Below, in pieces: positions 21,917-33,400 of a DNA stretch of 64,000 bases (positions are counted from its first letter, which is position 1; each line of letters starts with the position of its first letter). The notes beneath the pieces were generated by a model. It was not told the origin of the DNA and ran no database searches. It was given only the letters and a program-made list of their open reading frames with translations. A program made the translations under genes and the position numbers. This DNA is from Pomphorhynchus laevis (lineage: Eukaryota; Acanthocephala; Palaeacanthocephala; Echinorhynchida; Pomphorhynchidae): NCBI GenBank assembly GCA_012934845.2, contig WNNJ02003693.1, positions 1 through 64,000 of the forward strand, given 5' to 3'.

Positions 21917-23850
21917 TCACAATACACTGTCAATAAATCACATATCACTGAAAGATAAAACTAAACAGACGAAAAAAGAAAAGGAAACGTGGGTACATTT
22001 AGCTGACATCGCAACACTGGTAGATGTGGTTATCTGTGTTCTCAAGCTTGTACCAGATTTCTTGCACAGTAGTACAGATTTTCTGATTACGCTATATGTA
22101 ATCCGACATGCAATTTCGTCATATAGCTCTTTTGTAACGCTTGATGTGAGTTCGCTGTACACATTGATTTATCACGATGAATCAAATTAAATCAGCTAAC
22201 TGAGTCTATGTATTTAATATAATTATAAACAAAACATAATAATGCTAAATTAAATTTTAATAATTAAATAATAAAATTAATAATTGTTTTTAGATTTTTT
22301 ATCATTTAAATCAAGTTAAAATAAAATAAAGGTTATTTTTATGAATTGACTAATAAACAACAGACGTTGTATCAGAATACGAATTAGAGGTCATCAGGAG
22401 GAACTGCTATGCTATCAGGTTTCGGCCCCTAACTCATCTACCCAACATAGCAGCGCGGCCAAATACACCAACCCAAGGCATAAGCTCTCTTGGGTTGGTG
22501 GTGCTAGCAGCTAAGTGAAACCGAAAGCTTATATCCTTCGTAACGGAAGCAACAAGGATCATTTTGGAGAAAAATGTATTCGAGTTTAACGGTCAGTTGT
22601 ATAAACAACTTAATGGCACAGCACTGGGCACTCAAATGGACCAAACCTATGCAGTGATATACATGCATAAGTATGAACGAAGATTCTTGATAATTTGCCA
22701 ATAATGCCCCAACTGTATTGTCGCTACATTGACGATATTTTTGTCGTGTACCCTGACTGTTGTCTGGAAAGCATACAATTAGCCTTCGAGAATAGTGGTT
22801 CACAACAGTTCGAATTCAAAGCTTTTAAAACCGTCACTTTTCTTGTCTTGAAAATATACATAGATTGCCAGGCTAACATACAATACGTGATTCATCGCAA
22901 AGAAACGTTTGTACCGACATTAATGCAGACAAACTGTTGTCATTCTAAATCTGTCAAAACTAACACGATACAAATTGAAACGCGCAAAATAATGAGTTTG
23001 TGTAGTCAGCGAGCTCAACGACATGAACACCTGGGATAGTTTGAAAATGTGCTCGTAAAACGTGGATATCAGTGACGATGGGTGCATAACCTTATTATGG
23101 GACAACTGAATCCACGAACCAATGCCGCTCGATTATATACTGAAACCACCACAGTTACTGTCGATTACTGTTCGGTGCTGAAGACATCTTAACATGATGC
23201 GACTAAATTAGTTAAGCAGGCTAATGATCAATACGAAACAAACATAAAGAAGCCACGAGTGTTTCTCGTATAAAACGTACAATCGGATCAACTCTTGTAC
23301 ACAGCAAACTGAACAAATCTGAAACATATAGCAAACACAATACATCATGTTGCAATGATAAAAGATCTAAGTGTTGTGTTGACATTGATACACACAAACT
23401 GCAAGACACGTGGAGTATTGTATCATTGTTCATGAAAAATATGCCCCGCACAATACGTAGGAGAAACAATGCACTCACTCAAAGACTGTCTCACTAAGCG
23501 TCGGCATCACATTAAAATAAAGCTAAAAGCCGATGGGGTTGCTTCCCATACAATAACGGAAGAGTGTGCTCATCAATTCAAATACCAAATTATAGGAGTG
23601 GAGATGAATACAAATTGTAGGAAAAAGATCGATCAACAATGAATCGGACGTTTACACACAGAATCACGAACTGGTGTGAACATAGATAAACACATCCACC
23701 AGTAACGCGATGTTGGCTGAATGTGCCTACGTTTCCAAATCTCTCTTTTTTCGTCTGTATAGTTTTATCTTTCAGTGATATGTGATTTATTGACAGCGTA
23801 TTGTGACTTTTAGATTGACTGAAGAAGCCCTTCGGGTGAAACGTTTCAAC
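21917..23850 (+). mobile_element. PLE copy with inverted terminal segment
   Basis: The block at 23,698-23,806, the end of this PLE, recurs inverted at 21,917-22,025 at its other side. Between them plus-strand frames show RT motif A (TLDVSSLYTLI, about 22,137), motif B (LNGTALGTQMDQTYAVIYM, about 22,611), motif C (YCRYIDDIFVVYPD, about 22,721), the thumb, and degraded GIY-YIG sequence (about 23,390-23,690) ending GVNIDKHIHQ. A hammerhead-like core follows at 23,819-23,848. The copy has many frame breaks. A perfect 12-bp-arm hairpin sits at 22,466-22,500 within it, next to a stretch (22,200-22,500) with no recognisable coding. Confidence 0.65.
23819..23848 (+). ncRNA. Hammerhead-like core, PLE 3' end
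   Basis: CTGAAGA, the stem-loop AGCCCTTCGGGT, GAAA and then CGTTTC. The palindromic GAAACGTTTC is what minimal PLE hammerheads use as a very short helix III. This is the best-preserved core in the window. Whether it cleaves depends on helix I, which I cannot assess. Confidence 0.55.
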
Positions 23851-23959
23851 AGCGCTGTGTTCCTTTGTGCCGTTTTATTCTTAACAAAATATCTATTTTG
23901 ATCTGATATGATCACGACTGGCAGTTCACCCTCTAATTATATATAACGTAAACGGCAAT

Positions 23960-24270
23960 TTGAACTGAAAATCAAGTCAAGTGGTTTATCTACATTATTG
24001 CATAAATTGCACAGCACAATACGTAAGACAAACAGGCACAAAATATAACTTACGAGCGAATAATCGTCGAAACGATGTTAAACAAGGAAGAAAGAATGCT
24101 GACGGAGCAGAAGAGCACATGGTAGATAACCCATCCCATTCCATGTGGACAGTTCTTATATAGGAACCACTATTCAACGAAAAACGTCGGAAGGACCGTG
24201 AAGCATACTGGATTGGACAGCCTATGATGGACAAGTCATTAAATAACAAAGATCATCTATTTACACTGTT
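23960..24270 (+). pseudogene. PLE GIY-YIG endonuclease fragment
   Basis: VYLHYCINCTAQYVRQTGTK at about 23,981-24,040 is a GIY-YIG core with the second half altered (YVR for YVG). It is followed by RANNRRNDVKQGRKN and, in the next frame, a tail reading RKDREAYWIGQPMM that matches the ...R..(E)..WI..L end of PLE nucleases. RT sequence is absent. It is a separate, more decayed copy than the one ending at 23,850. Confidence 0.6.
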
Positions 24271-26159
24271 GTGAATTGCTGCTGAATTCTTCCCGAACAT
24301 CACGTCTATAAAAGCATTGCATGTATGAAAAGTTGAGGATTTTGTTAGTGTGCAGAAACAGTCAGATTTCGATAATAAAGCGCATATATGATGAGACTTG
24401 ATGAATGGTTAACGCAGTACACAGAAACGGGATCTTGTGTGGTATCTCCACAAATGGGAGAGATAAAACACACGTGTAAACGTTTTAAATATAAAATACC
24501 CATGTCATTTTATACAGAAATCATAAGAAGATTATCTTCAATAAGAATTGAGGAACAAATATCTTTTTTTGAGTCAAAAAAATAGTTAAAAAGTGCAGTT
24601 GCTTGCAATTACTTTGATAACTCCATTGTACAAACGGTATATTATAAGCACATGGATAAATAAATGTGGAAGTGGCAATCAAAGAATTGCATTAAATATC
24701 AAACAACAAAACCTTTAAGGAGTGACAGTTGTTTGCTGGATATTAGAATATTTCTCAGGATTACATTAAACTGGTATATTGATATGCAGTTCGCAAGCAG
24801 AAAAAGCCAATATCTGTAAATTTAGATATTTGTAGAAAGACTATTAAGTAATTTCTAAGGTTTTTAAGGTTATTAAGCCATAAATATATAATCAATAATC
24901 CTGTAAGCTTGGGTGGCGAGAACATTATTTGCCAAATTGATATGTAAATTTGAGGTCGATGATACTTCTTATTTCCCTGCTTGAAAATATTAGAGATTAT
25001 TCCGAAGAGGACGATGGAGTCCTTAATACCCATATTTAATAGAGTTGTAGACCCCTCTCTCTAATACATAGCGACGAGTGCGCTGCATATCGAAGTATTC
25101 ATTCTGATATGTATAGGCATGGTACAGATCTTATAACTGGGATTCATACATAAAATAATATTTTTTGAGACAAAAAAGAGTTTTAAAAAGTGCAGCTGTG
25201 TACGATTACTGTGTTAACAGTAATAAAAATAACTTGTTTACTTAACTTGTTTAATAATTTGTTTACTTGAATAAACAAAAGTGTAAGGCTAAATCTATAA
25301 AGGGAGTTACAAAAAAGTTAAAATTTTATCTAAGTGAGTAGATATGGAGAGACAATGTTCTTGGGCATAATGCAAAGAAGATTTTTGATTTATTTAAATT
25401 TTAAAGTTTTTTTTTCTGTGGGAAGACAATACACAAATGTCATTCTGAGGTGAAGATAATACACCAGATCCCATTATCATATGTTGTATACCACTCACGC
25501 TACCTGACGTATCGGCCTAAAGTATGTACTTAGCATGTCTTTTTAGCTAGCATTACATTGACGGATTGATTCGAGAAAATATCCTGGATAATATGGAAGC
25601 ATCAGCAATACCTAATGGCACAAATAAAATTATCGGATGACATAACAAATGTTTCAGCTTTATTCGATAGATCTTAGCGTCGAAAACTAAGGTTCATATA
25701 TATACCGAAACCATATAACATACGATCAAATTTTACAACTAACGATAACGACTGGATCATGCCAAACATCAGAAATAAGAAAAATAGAGAACAACGTAAG
25801 GAACAGTTTTGACGGATCTATAATCCAACGGTAACCGGTTTAAGTGATACACAATTACTAAATTACTGGCGAAATATTACTCAATTTTCAATGCAAAAAA
25901 GTTTTCACCTGAAAGAGAAGATGTACAACTACGTGTACGAGAAAAGCGCAAAGACGGCTTAACTTAATTAAAAAGCGGAATGTAGAGGCGAAGGAAACCT
26001 TTAAATCTAAATTTTCCAAAGAACTAATTTCATTAGAGTCAATGTTAATCTCCTAGTCGCTTCGTGACTACGAACTATTTTCTGTACCAAGAGGTACTTC
26101 TACAGTAAAATTTTCTTCTGGACCAGCACTATTTAAACCATTAAGGGTAAAGAAAGCAG
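24271..26159. other. Unassigned sequence with one short reading frame
   Basis: The frame at 24,388-24,585 (+) encodes 65 residues with no recognisable domain. Its end, 'tttttttgagtcaaaaaaatagttaaaaagtgcagttg', recurs in diverged form at about 25,160-25,215, so the area contains an old duplication. From 25,690 to 25,990 coding-like text appears in changing frames (for example MPNIRNKKNREQRKEQF) but cannot be assigned. No regulatory element or RNA gene is apparent. Confidence 0.35.
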
Positions 26160-26410
26160 CACCGCAAAATAAGCAGCAACAATAATACATTCATATTACC
26201 TACATGGACCAAGCAAGCCATTCCTGTTCGTGTTTATGAGCGAATTCAGGATATTGGTGTCGTGTGCCGTCAGACTGCTGGAATAGAATGCGTCTATAAG
26301 CTAGTTTTAGCTCATGAGAGACCATCTGAAGCATTGCCTGATTTTCTAGAATCAAATATGGCCACCAGGCAAGGAGGTATTATAATAATTATGTTAATTT
26401 ACTTCTAATC
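26160..26410 (+). other. Unrecognised coding-like segment
   Basis: A plus-strand frame of about 80 codons reads PTWTKQAIPVRVYERIQDIG and, later, LAHERPSEALPDFLESNMAT. Its composition looks like real protein rather than translated AT-rich noise. I do not recognise the family. It lies in the same orientation as the old coding-like sequence from 26,586 and may belong with it, or it may be an exon or an old virus-derived piece. Confidence 0.3.
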
Positions 26411-26585
26411 TTTATATTTTGGTTTTAGATTACAATTGAATCTCTCTTCTGGTATGGTAAATTTGAATTTATTTATTTATATAAACACCGACTATTATTA
26501 ACTTGATGTTTACTATTTATTATATATATGTTTCTTCTATTCATTCAATGTTATTTTTATGTTATCTATGATTGCTAGTTGAGCT

Positions 26586-27153
26586 TTGTTTCAAAAACGG
26601 AAAAATAAAAAGAAATTATTTATTATTTCTAAATTTCAGATGTTCAATATAGACTATTCTACTAAAGTTCTATGGGATCAAACGATTGTCGATAGTAATA
26701 CGGTTGACCTATGTCGTAAATATACTGTTGATATGTCTCCTTTGTTTTTAACTAGTCGCCAATATAATGTTGACAATAATACCAACAGATTAGTGAAATA
26801 TCACATATAGATCAAATGCTGCCTGAAACTGTTTCCATCATGATGTTTCGATATAAATTAAATATCTATAATCATATCATGGCTATAGGTCGTTGTGTAT
26901 CAGATGGAGCTATTCAAGCAGTTTGCTGTTTTGTTTCTAGTTTTTGTCAAAAAACTACTTCACCTATATGCATGGATGTATGGGTTTCTTATACATGTCG
27001 AACTGTACCGAACGATCGGATGATTCATATGACAAGGATACCTTAGAGAATTTGACTGTCGATATTCCGGCTAAGAAATGCAAAAAATGCTTTATGAATA
27101 ATAAAAACATACATATTGTGGAAACAGTTATATGTCCTAAACATTGTCTAAAA
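26586..27153 (+). pseudogene. Old coding-like sequence of unknown family, left of the hAT insertion
   Basis: Several protein-like stretches on the plus strand (for example CRKYTVDMSPLFLTSRQYNV and VETVICPKHCLK) run up to the hAT insertion at 27,154. The sequence continues on the other side from 30,155. It is broken. No domain is recognisable; a Cys-rich part (AKKCKKCFMNN) precedes the insertion. Host gene remnant and old virus-derived sequence are both possible, and I cannot decide between them. Confidence 0.35.
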
Positions 27154-30100
27154 CAGGGCTTCTTAAACTGTGGGTCGCGACCCCCTGGGGGGTCGCGAGA
27201 CTACTGAAAGGGGGTCGCAAAGATCTGATACTTTTCAATCATTATAAATAGAATTTTAAAATTAGTATACACACTACTTACAAATATAAATACAAATAAA
27301 AATCATACAAAATACTATTGTAGTTTTATTATAACTATTTTTTGAAAAAAGTGGCAATGCAAAACTGTTATGTAGGGCCTATAAATGAAAATATGGAAGT
27401 AGCATTTAAAATAATAAATACAACGCGCTCCTCGATTTTCAACTGAACGTTCGACATTGATGTCTGGCCGCCGGCGTCAGTGTTTGCAAGATAACTTAGT
27501 GATTATAAGTACCCAGACGCCGCGTCGCCTTACAGCTTACACATACAATACGGAAGCATAATCAAGCTAGGCTAGGCGAATCGGCATATTATTTTTATAA
27601 AAGAATAATAATAAAAAATTAAATGAAAGCTTCTTTTTCGGCGTCTTTGTGATAAGGTGCCTTTGTGCGCTGCACACTTTGAACACGCCATGCGTCGGGG
27701 TTGATCTGATCGTAATTTGTTGTCATTGCACTGGTAAAGATTCGAGTGTGGTTATTTTTCTGTTTGTACTTCAGTTTGGACTCAGCTTTGTCTTCGTAGT
27801 GACATGTGTGTATTTACTGTGTAATTTTCAGTTGGTGTTTTTAATTATTACGTTAAAGTTCAACTACATTTTGTTTAATTATTTATTATTATTTAACCAT
27901 CATGGATAAATGGCTAATTAAAATTCCAACTAATAAGTCTGCCACGCCGTCACAACCAAGTTGCAGTGCTTCAAATCCGACTTCTAGCAAAACAAAAAAA
28001 AAGAAAATATGACGAATCATATTTGCAGTATGGCTTCACATGCTCTTCTCACAACAATGACGAACAACCAGTGTGCTTAATTTGCAAAGAAGTTTTGGCT
28101 GCAGAAAGCATGAAACCGTCAAAACTGCAACGACATTTGTTAACTAAACATGCAACGTTATCAAAAAAAAACCAATAGAATATTTTGAGCGTCTTTTGCA
28201 AACATCAAATAAAGAAAAGAACACTTTGGAGAAGTATGCTACTTTGAATGATAAATATCTATTGGCATTGTATGAAGTTTCGTATTTGATAGCAAAAACG
28301 AAAAAGCCTTTTACTATTGGAGAGCCACTTTTACTACCTGCAGCTATAAGAATGTCTGAAATTGTTCATGGAAAACAGTATGCTGCTGAAATTAGTAAAA
28401 TTCCATTATCAAATGACACTGTGTCCAAAAGAATTTCAGACATTAGCAATGATCAATTTCAACAGCTTCTTATGAGGCTTAAAGACAGCTCAAAGTTTGC
28501 AATACAACTGGACGAGTCGACAGACATTTCAAAAATGGCACAGTTGTTACTTTTTGTAAGATATATTTATGAGGGAAGCATTCATGAATATATACTGTTT
28601 TGTCGTCCTCTTGAAGGTCATACTCGTGGAAAAGATATATATAAGTAAATGAGTTTTTTGAAAAAGAAGGATTAAATTGGAAAAATTGTGTTGGTGTGTG
28701 CACGGACGGTGCTGCAGCAATGACCGGACAAGATCTTGGTTTTACAGCATTTGTTAAAGCTGGAAATGATCATATTACATTTACACATTGTATGATTCAC
28801 CGAGAGGCACTTGTTGTTAAAAAATTGCACCAGAATTAAACACTGTGTTTTTTGATGCAGTCAAAATCATTAACTTTATTAAAAGTCGAGCACTTAATAG
28901 TCGATTGTTTAAAAATTTGTGCATTGATATGGATTCGGATTATACAAGTTTATTGCTACATGCTGAAGTTAGGTGGCTATCAAGAGGTCGAAGTTTGAAA
29001 CGATTATTAACTTTAAAAGATGAAGTTCTTATATTTCTAACAGAGCAAAATTCTAATTTGGCCGATTATTTTCACGATAATTTATGGCTTCTCAAGCTAT
29101 GCTATTTGGCAGATATTTTTGATAAAATCGATGATATGAATTTATCAATGCAGTGAGTCTGCGTTAATATGTTTATGTTAAAAAATAAACTTGGGGCCTT
29201 TGTTAAAAAAATTCTTATATGAAAGAACAGAGTGGAAAGTGGATCGCTCGAAATGTTTCCATTTACTGACGAGTATATAATTAGTAACAATATTTCAAAA
29301 AAAGATACTCCTATAACAAAAATTATAGTTAATCATTTGAAGGATATGGAAGTTTACATGCATAGGTATTTTCCCAATGATATCGATACACAACAATGGA
29401 TTTGCAATCCATTTTCAATTGAAATGGAAGAAATTAATTTTTTAAACTTAAAAGCACAAGAAGAATTTGCCGAATTATCAAGTGATACTACCTCGCGACT
29501 TAGATTTTCTCAAGTGCCTGTGCATGAATTTTGGATAGAAATCAAATCAGAATATCCCCTACTACCGGAAATGGCAATGAACAAATTACTGCCATTTTGT
29601 ACAACATATTTATGTGAATTAGCCTTTTCCAAATTAACTTACATAAAATCAAAATACCGTTCAACTTTAATAAACGTTGAAAATTTATTACGATCTGCAC
29701 TAACTCAAATTGAGCCTAGATTTAATTATTTGTGTAAAAATAAACAATCACATCCGTCACATTAATATTGTTTGATGTTAATAATATGTTTTTATTAAAA
29801 CATTGTTACAAAAGTTTATTTTTTCTATTGAATATATAGATATAGTTATATGTTTTCTTATAAAAAATTGTTACAAAAGTATATTTTTTCTATTGAATAA
29901 ATATATATATAGTTTTATGTCATTCTATTTATTGTGTTTTATTACGACCGATATCCCGTCAACGTTTCCAATTATATATATGTGAAATGAATGGGTACAT
30001 ATTCTTTAATCCTTATTTTATTTACATTGTAAAATAGTGCGATATTACATCTACATCTACGGTTAATATATATTTCATTATATGGAGGAGGGGGTCGTTT

Positions 30101-30154
30101 AAAATTTACTAAGCTTGAAGGGGGTCGCTATATAAAAAAGTTTAAGAAGCCCTG
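27154..30154 (+). mobile_element. hAT DNA transposon with intact ends, dead transposase
   Basis: The element spans 3,001 bp. Its terminal inverted repeats match perfectly for 16 bp (CAGGGCTTCTTAAACT at the left, its complement at the right). Sub-terminal GGGGTCGC blocks lie inside both ends. The 8-bp target duplication GTCTAAAA is present at 27,146-27,153 and 30,155-30,162. TIR sequence, 8-bp duplication and BED-finger transposase all identify the hAT superfamily, close to ZBED5/SCAND3-like elements. A tandem duplication of about 70 bp ('ttgttacaaaagt.tattttttctattgaa') lies in the 3' region, at about 29,800-29,920. Confidence 0.92.
27902..29765 (+). pseudogene. hAT transposase (BED finger, catalytic domain, hATC)
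   Basis: The likely start is the ATG at 27,902 (MDKWLIKIPTNKS). A BED-type zinc finger follows: CLICKEVLAAESMKPSKLQRH then HAT, about 28,077-28,150. Next come the catalytic region (FAIQLDESTDISKMAQL at about 28,496; CTDGAAAMTG at about 28,699; HCMIHREAL), RWLSRGRSLKRLL at about 28,975, and a C-terminal hATC dimerisation domain (LPFCTTYLCELAFSKLTYIK, about 29,590-29,650). The enzyme would excise and reinsert the element. Frameshifts fall in A-runs near 28,000 and 28,165, near 28,645, near 28,820 and around 29,155-29,235, so this copy makes no full-length protein. Confidence 0.85.
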
Positions 30155-30162
30155 GTCTAAAA

Positions 30163-30570
30163 CATGTAAAGCTTAATAACATATCTAAAAATAGGAATGA
30201 TTACGGAGACCTAATTGTGAGCTTCATAGACTAATTTGTATTTTTAAGGATTTGGGATATCCTGAAAGTATGCCTTTTGATATATTAACGAAGGTTGTTG
30301 ATAATCATGATTCAATTCCGGTCGTTAGTCCTGATAAGTTATCTCATTTTTTACACTACCTGAGGTATGGATGGGTATCAAAGCTCGTTAAAAATATGGT
30401 GATAAAGTTTATAATGGATTTTTATTTGCCCATTAGTCTTATCTACAATGAACGCACATCTAAATCAATTAGAATGATGACTAGTGTTACACTTTTTACT
30501 CACAAGTGTAATGCGACCCAAAAGTGGATGGCGTTGCACATTTGCCGAAGTGATCGTGTAATGTAATAAC
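30163..30570 (+). pseudogene. Old coding-like sequence of unknown family, right of the hAT insertion
   Basis: This is the continuation of the sequence at 26,586-27,153 on the other side of the transposon. The plus-strand frame at 30,252-30,566 encodes 104 residues including LSHFLHYLRYGWVSKLVKNM and TSKSIRMMTSVTLFTHKCNA. The content is protein-like but I recognise no family. The piece is broken. Confidence 0.3.
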
Positions 30571-31419
30571 GATTGAGCTTTTCACAGTTGCAGAAAGACA
30601 CTGTTAAAAAAGTATTACATATTATAAAATACGTAATATTTAAATTAAGAATTTAAATATCGATTGAAATATGGATTGAAAACCGAACCTGATGATATTC
30701 ATGATATGGAAAGAACCATCTGTTTTATCATGTTAATGAATACGACTGTGCATATACATAGGCAGAGACTTTTGCTTATTTTGAATTCGTTTTAATATTG
30801 GCAAACGCTTCAGTTCTTGTCTTTTAATAAGATAGAACTATAATAGATGTCATTATTTGATATTATTGATCACCATTTTGGTTTTTGGTGTTTTTCGAAA
30901 GCAACTTTGGAAAAACAATTACAGGTGGTCTTCTATAACAATGAAGTATGGTTAATCAGACACCTTTTTTAATACATATACATGCACGTTTGTAACTTAT
31001 TTACCATGAACTCGTTACTAATTTGGCCTGATATGTTTATCTTCAATTTTTAATCTATTGATTTATTACATTTATTTATCCCTGGTTTCGTATACTCATC
31101 TTTTTAATTAAAAAATAAAGAATTTTAACATTTTAAAGCGCATACATTTAATATGCGCAGAATAATGAAAATAAACGAAATCAAAAGGCATACTTTAACA
31201 TCTCAAATACAAAATGTCTGTATTTGTCAATAATCAATGTCGTAACAGTACAGGAAATAATTCGATTTGCTTCTTTATAAATTCACAGAGGGAGGAACTA
31301 TTTTTGACTGTAATCTGTGATGACGATTATTTTATATTTTTTAGATAAAGAAAATTAGCAAAAGCGATGAATTTATTTATATAATCTTAATTGACAGAAA
31401 CCTGTCGATAGTTTATTAT
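30571..31419. other. AT-rich spacer, nothing recognised
   Basis: No supported gene, RNA or element end is visible. The stretch ends at the first unit of the 421-bp tandem repeat. Confidence 0.4.
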
Positions 31420-32600
31420 GAATTCTTTCGAAGTCATAAAAACAAGAAGTGTGCTTAGATAAATCACGCTGATAAACAAATATCAATTTGATGGGGAAAT
31501 TAAATACAGAACCGACATTATCAAAGAGAAAGCAATGCTGGTATTTATGATATTTGGATGCTTTCTGGAACAATATTTCTAGTGAGAAAGAAGTAAAGAA
31601 TTCATAAAATGAGACTGTAACAATGTTAAATTATTAGCAAACAAAAGAAGTAAAACATCGTAAATAAGAGTGTAACGAGCGATTCTAGTATTACACTTAC
31701 CGATGTTTAATTTTAACCAACCATTATGGATAATACTATTTTTTATTATATTAACGTTGAATTAAAATGTAAATGATAAAGCTAAGATAATGTGATATTA
31801 TGGTAAAATAGTATCAGCTTAAAACTCAATATTTTATTTTGAATTCTTCCGAAGTCATAAAAACAAGAAGTGTGCTTAGATAAATCACGCTGATAAACAA
31901 ATATCAATTTGATGGGGAAATTAAATACAGAACAGACATTATCAAAGAGAAAGCAATGCTGGTATTTATGATATTTGGATGCTTTCTGGAACAATATTTC
32001 TAGTGAGAAAGAAGTAAAGAATTCATAAAATGAGACTGTAACAATGTTAAATTATTAGCAAACAAAAGAAGTAAAACATCGTAAATAAGAGTGTAACGAG
32101 CGATTCTAGTATTACACTTACCGATGTTTAATTTTAACCAACCATTATGGATAATACTATTTTTTATTATATTAACGTTGAATTAAAATGTAAATGATAA
32201 AGCTAAGATAATGTGATATTATGGTAAAATAGTATCAGCTTAAAACTCAATATTTTATTTTGAATTCTTCCGAAGTCATAAAAACAAGAAGTGTGCTTAG
32301 ATAAATCACTCTGATAAACAAATATCAATTTGATGGGGAAATTAAATACAGAACAGACATTATCAAAGAAAAAGCAATGCTGATACTTATGATATTTGTG
32401 TACTTGCTGGTGTAATATTTATAGTGAGAAAGACAGATAAAAATCGTAAAATGAGAGTGTAACGAGCGATTCTAGTATTACACTTACCGATCTTTAATTT
32501 TAACCAACCATTATAGATAATACTATTTTTTATTATATTAACGTTAAATTAAAATGTAAATGATAAAGCTAAGATAATGTGATATTATGGTAAAATACTA
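31420..32600. repeat. 421-bp tandem triplication
   Basis: 'gaattctt.cgaagtcataaaaacaagaag' recurs at 31,420, 31,841 and 32,262, giving a period of 421 bp. Units 1 and 2 are nearly identical; unit 3 is shorter (to about 32,600) and more diverged. The second half of the unit ('cgagcgattctagtattacacttaccgatgttta...gtgatattatggtaaaa') is an interspersed sequence found again near 52,600-52,760 and, inverted, near 50,900-50,995. Short minus-strand reading frames recur with the unit and are not supported as genes. Confidence 0.85.
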
Positions 32601-32880
32601 TCGAAACATTCTACAGTTTAAAACAAAAATTTTATTCAGCATTTAATTGTGTTAATTACTACAAATACACAAAGAATTTTAATGATATAATAGAAAACAT
32701 GAGCTCAGAAGTATGATGTGCAAATACTAAACGTATATAAAAGCACCACCGTGATCAAAAGAATTTTAACGTCATTTAAATCATTTGGAAATTGTTTACA
32801 AATCGTTTAAGTTCAATTTTCCGAATAATAATATCAATCCAGGACTATATATGGCACTCAGCCAATGGATTTTATAGTTA
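32601..32880. repeat. Interspersed AT-rich repeat, copy 1
   Basis: The sequence 'cacaaagaatttaatgatataatagaaaacatgagctcagaagtatgatg...caaatcgtttaagttcaatttt' recurs diverged at 33,885-34,060 and at 56,695-56,860. It encodes nothing recognisable and borders the viral fossil. Confidence 0.65.
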
Positions 32881-33400
32881 TGCCTTATATTATTACTCCT
32901 TCGGAAAATAATCTTGAACATCTACTCGGTGTTCAATATGCTAACACCATGCCATATTCTTCTCATCATGTTCTGCGACGTTCGAGTACATTGCAAAAGT
33001 CGACACCTTAATAGCTTGATGCTCGATTACGCGAATTTTAATATCCAGCACACATTAGAGATCCAAGCTCACATTTTTGACATGATAGCACATCAAACAT
33101 ATGTTTCAGGTTGGTCTCAAACTTACGTGAGAGCGGCTAAGTGGTGAGCTACGGCTTTCCTGGAATCTACTAGTAAGTATCCTATTAATGGACATAGAAT
33201 ACAGGTCACACGAGGCTTATTCTCTGGAATGACAGGGACGGCTTTCGTGAACAGATTGTTGCATGTTTGTTATTTTCAAGCTGCTGATTAAATCGTGCGT
33301 GCTGCGTATCCTATCATTTATGTTCGCTCTGTTTGTTTTCATCAGGGAGACGACGTGTGGGTAACTACTAGCTCGTATGAATATAACGTAATAATTACAA
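32881..33400 (+). pseudogene. Endogenous totivirus-like RdRp fossil (broken)
   Basis: The plus strand carries ordered palm motifs of a double-stranded RNA virus RNA-dependent RNA polymerase: motif A MLDYANFNIQHT (about 33,018), motif B SGMTGTAFVNRLL (about 33,222) and motif C HQGDDVWV (about 33,340). The pairing of DYxxFNxQHT, SGxxxTxxxN and GDD at this spacing fits insect totivirus-like polymerases. Capsid sequence was not recognised. The copy is broken (few breaks), short and non-functional. About 120 bp from its upstream side are repeated at 33,660-33,783. The flanks are local AT-rich repeats, so it is integrated in the genome rather than a free virus. Age cannot be estimated without relatives. 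Confidence 0.75.

Noticed and set aside
31373-31994. Two similar minus-strand frames (FQKASKYHKYQHCFLFDNV...)
   Set aside because: They recur only because they lie in the 421-bp tandem unit; unit 3 does not keep the frame and no domain is recognisable.
31420-32600. CRISPR-like array or other prokaryotic repeat system
   Set aside because: The repeats are long contiguous tandem units without unique spacers, and the window is plainly eukaryotic.
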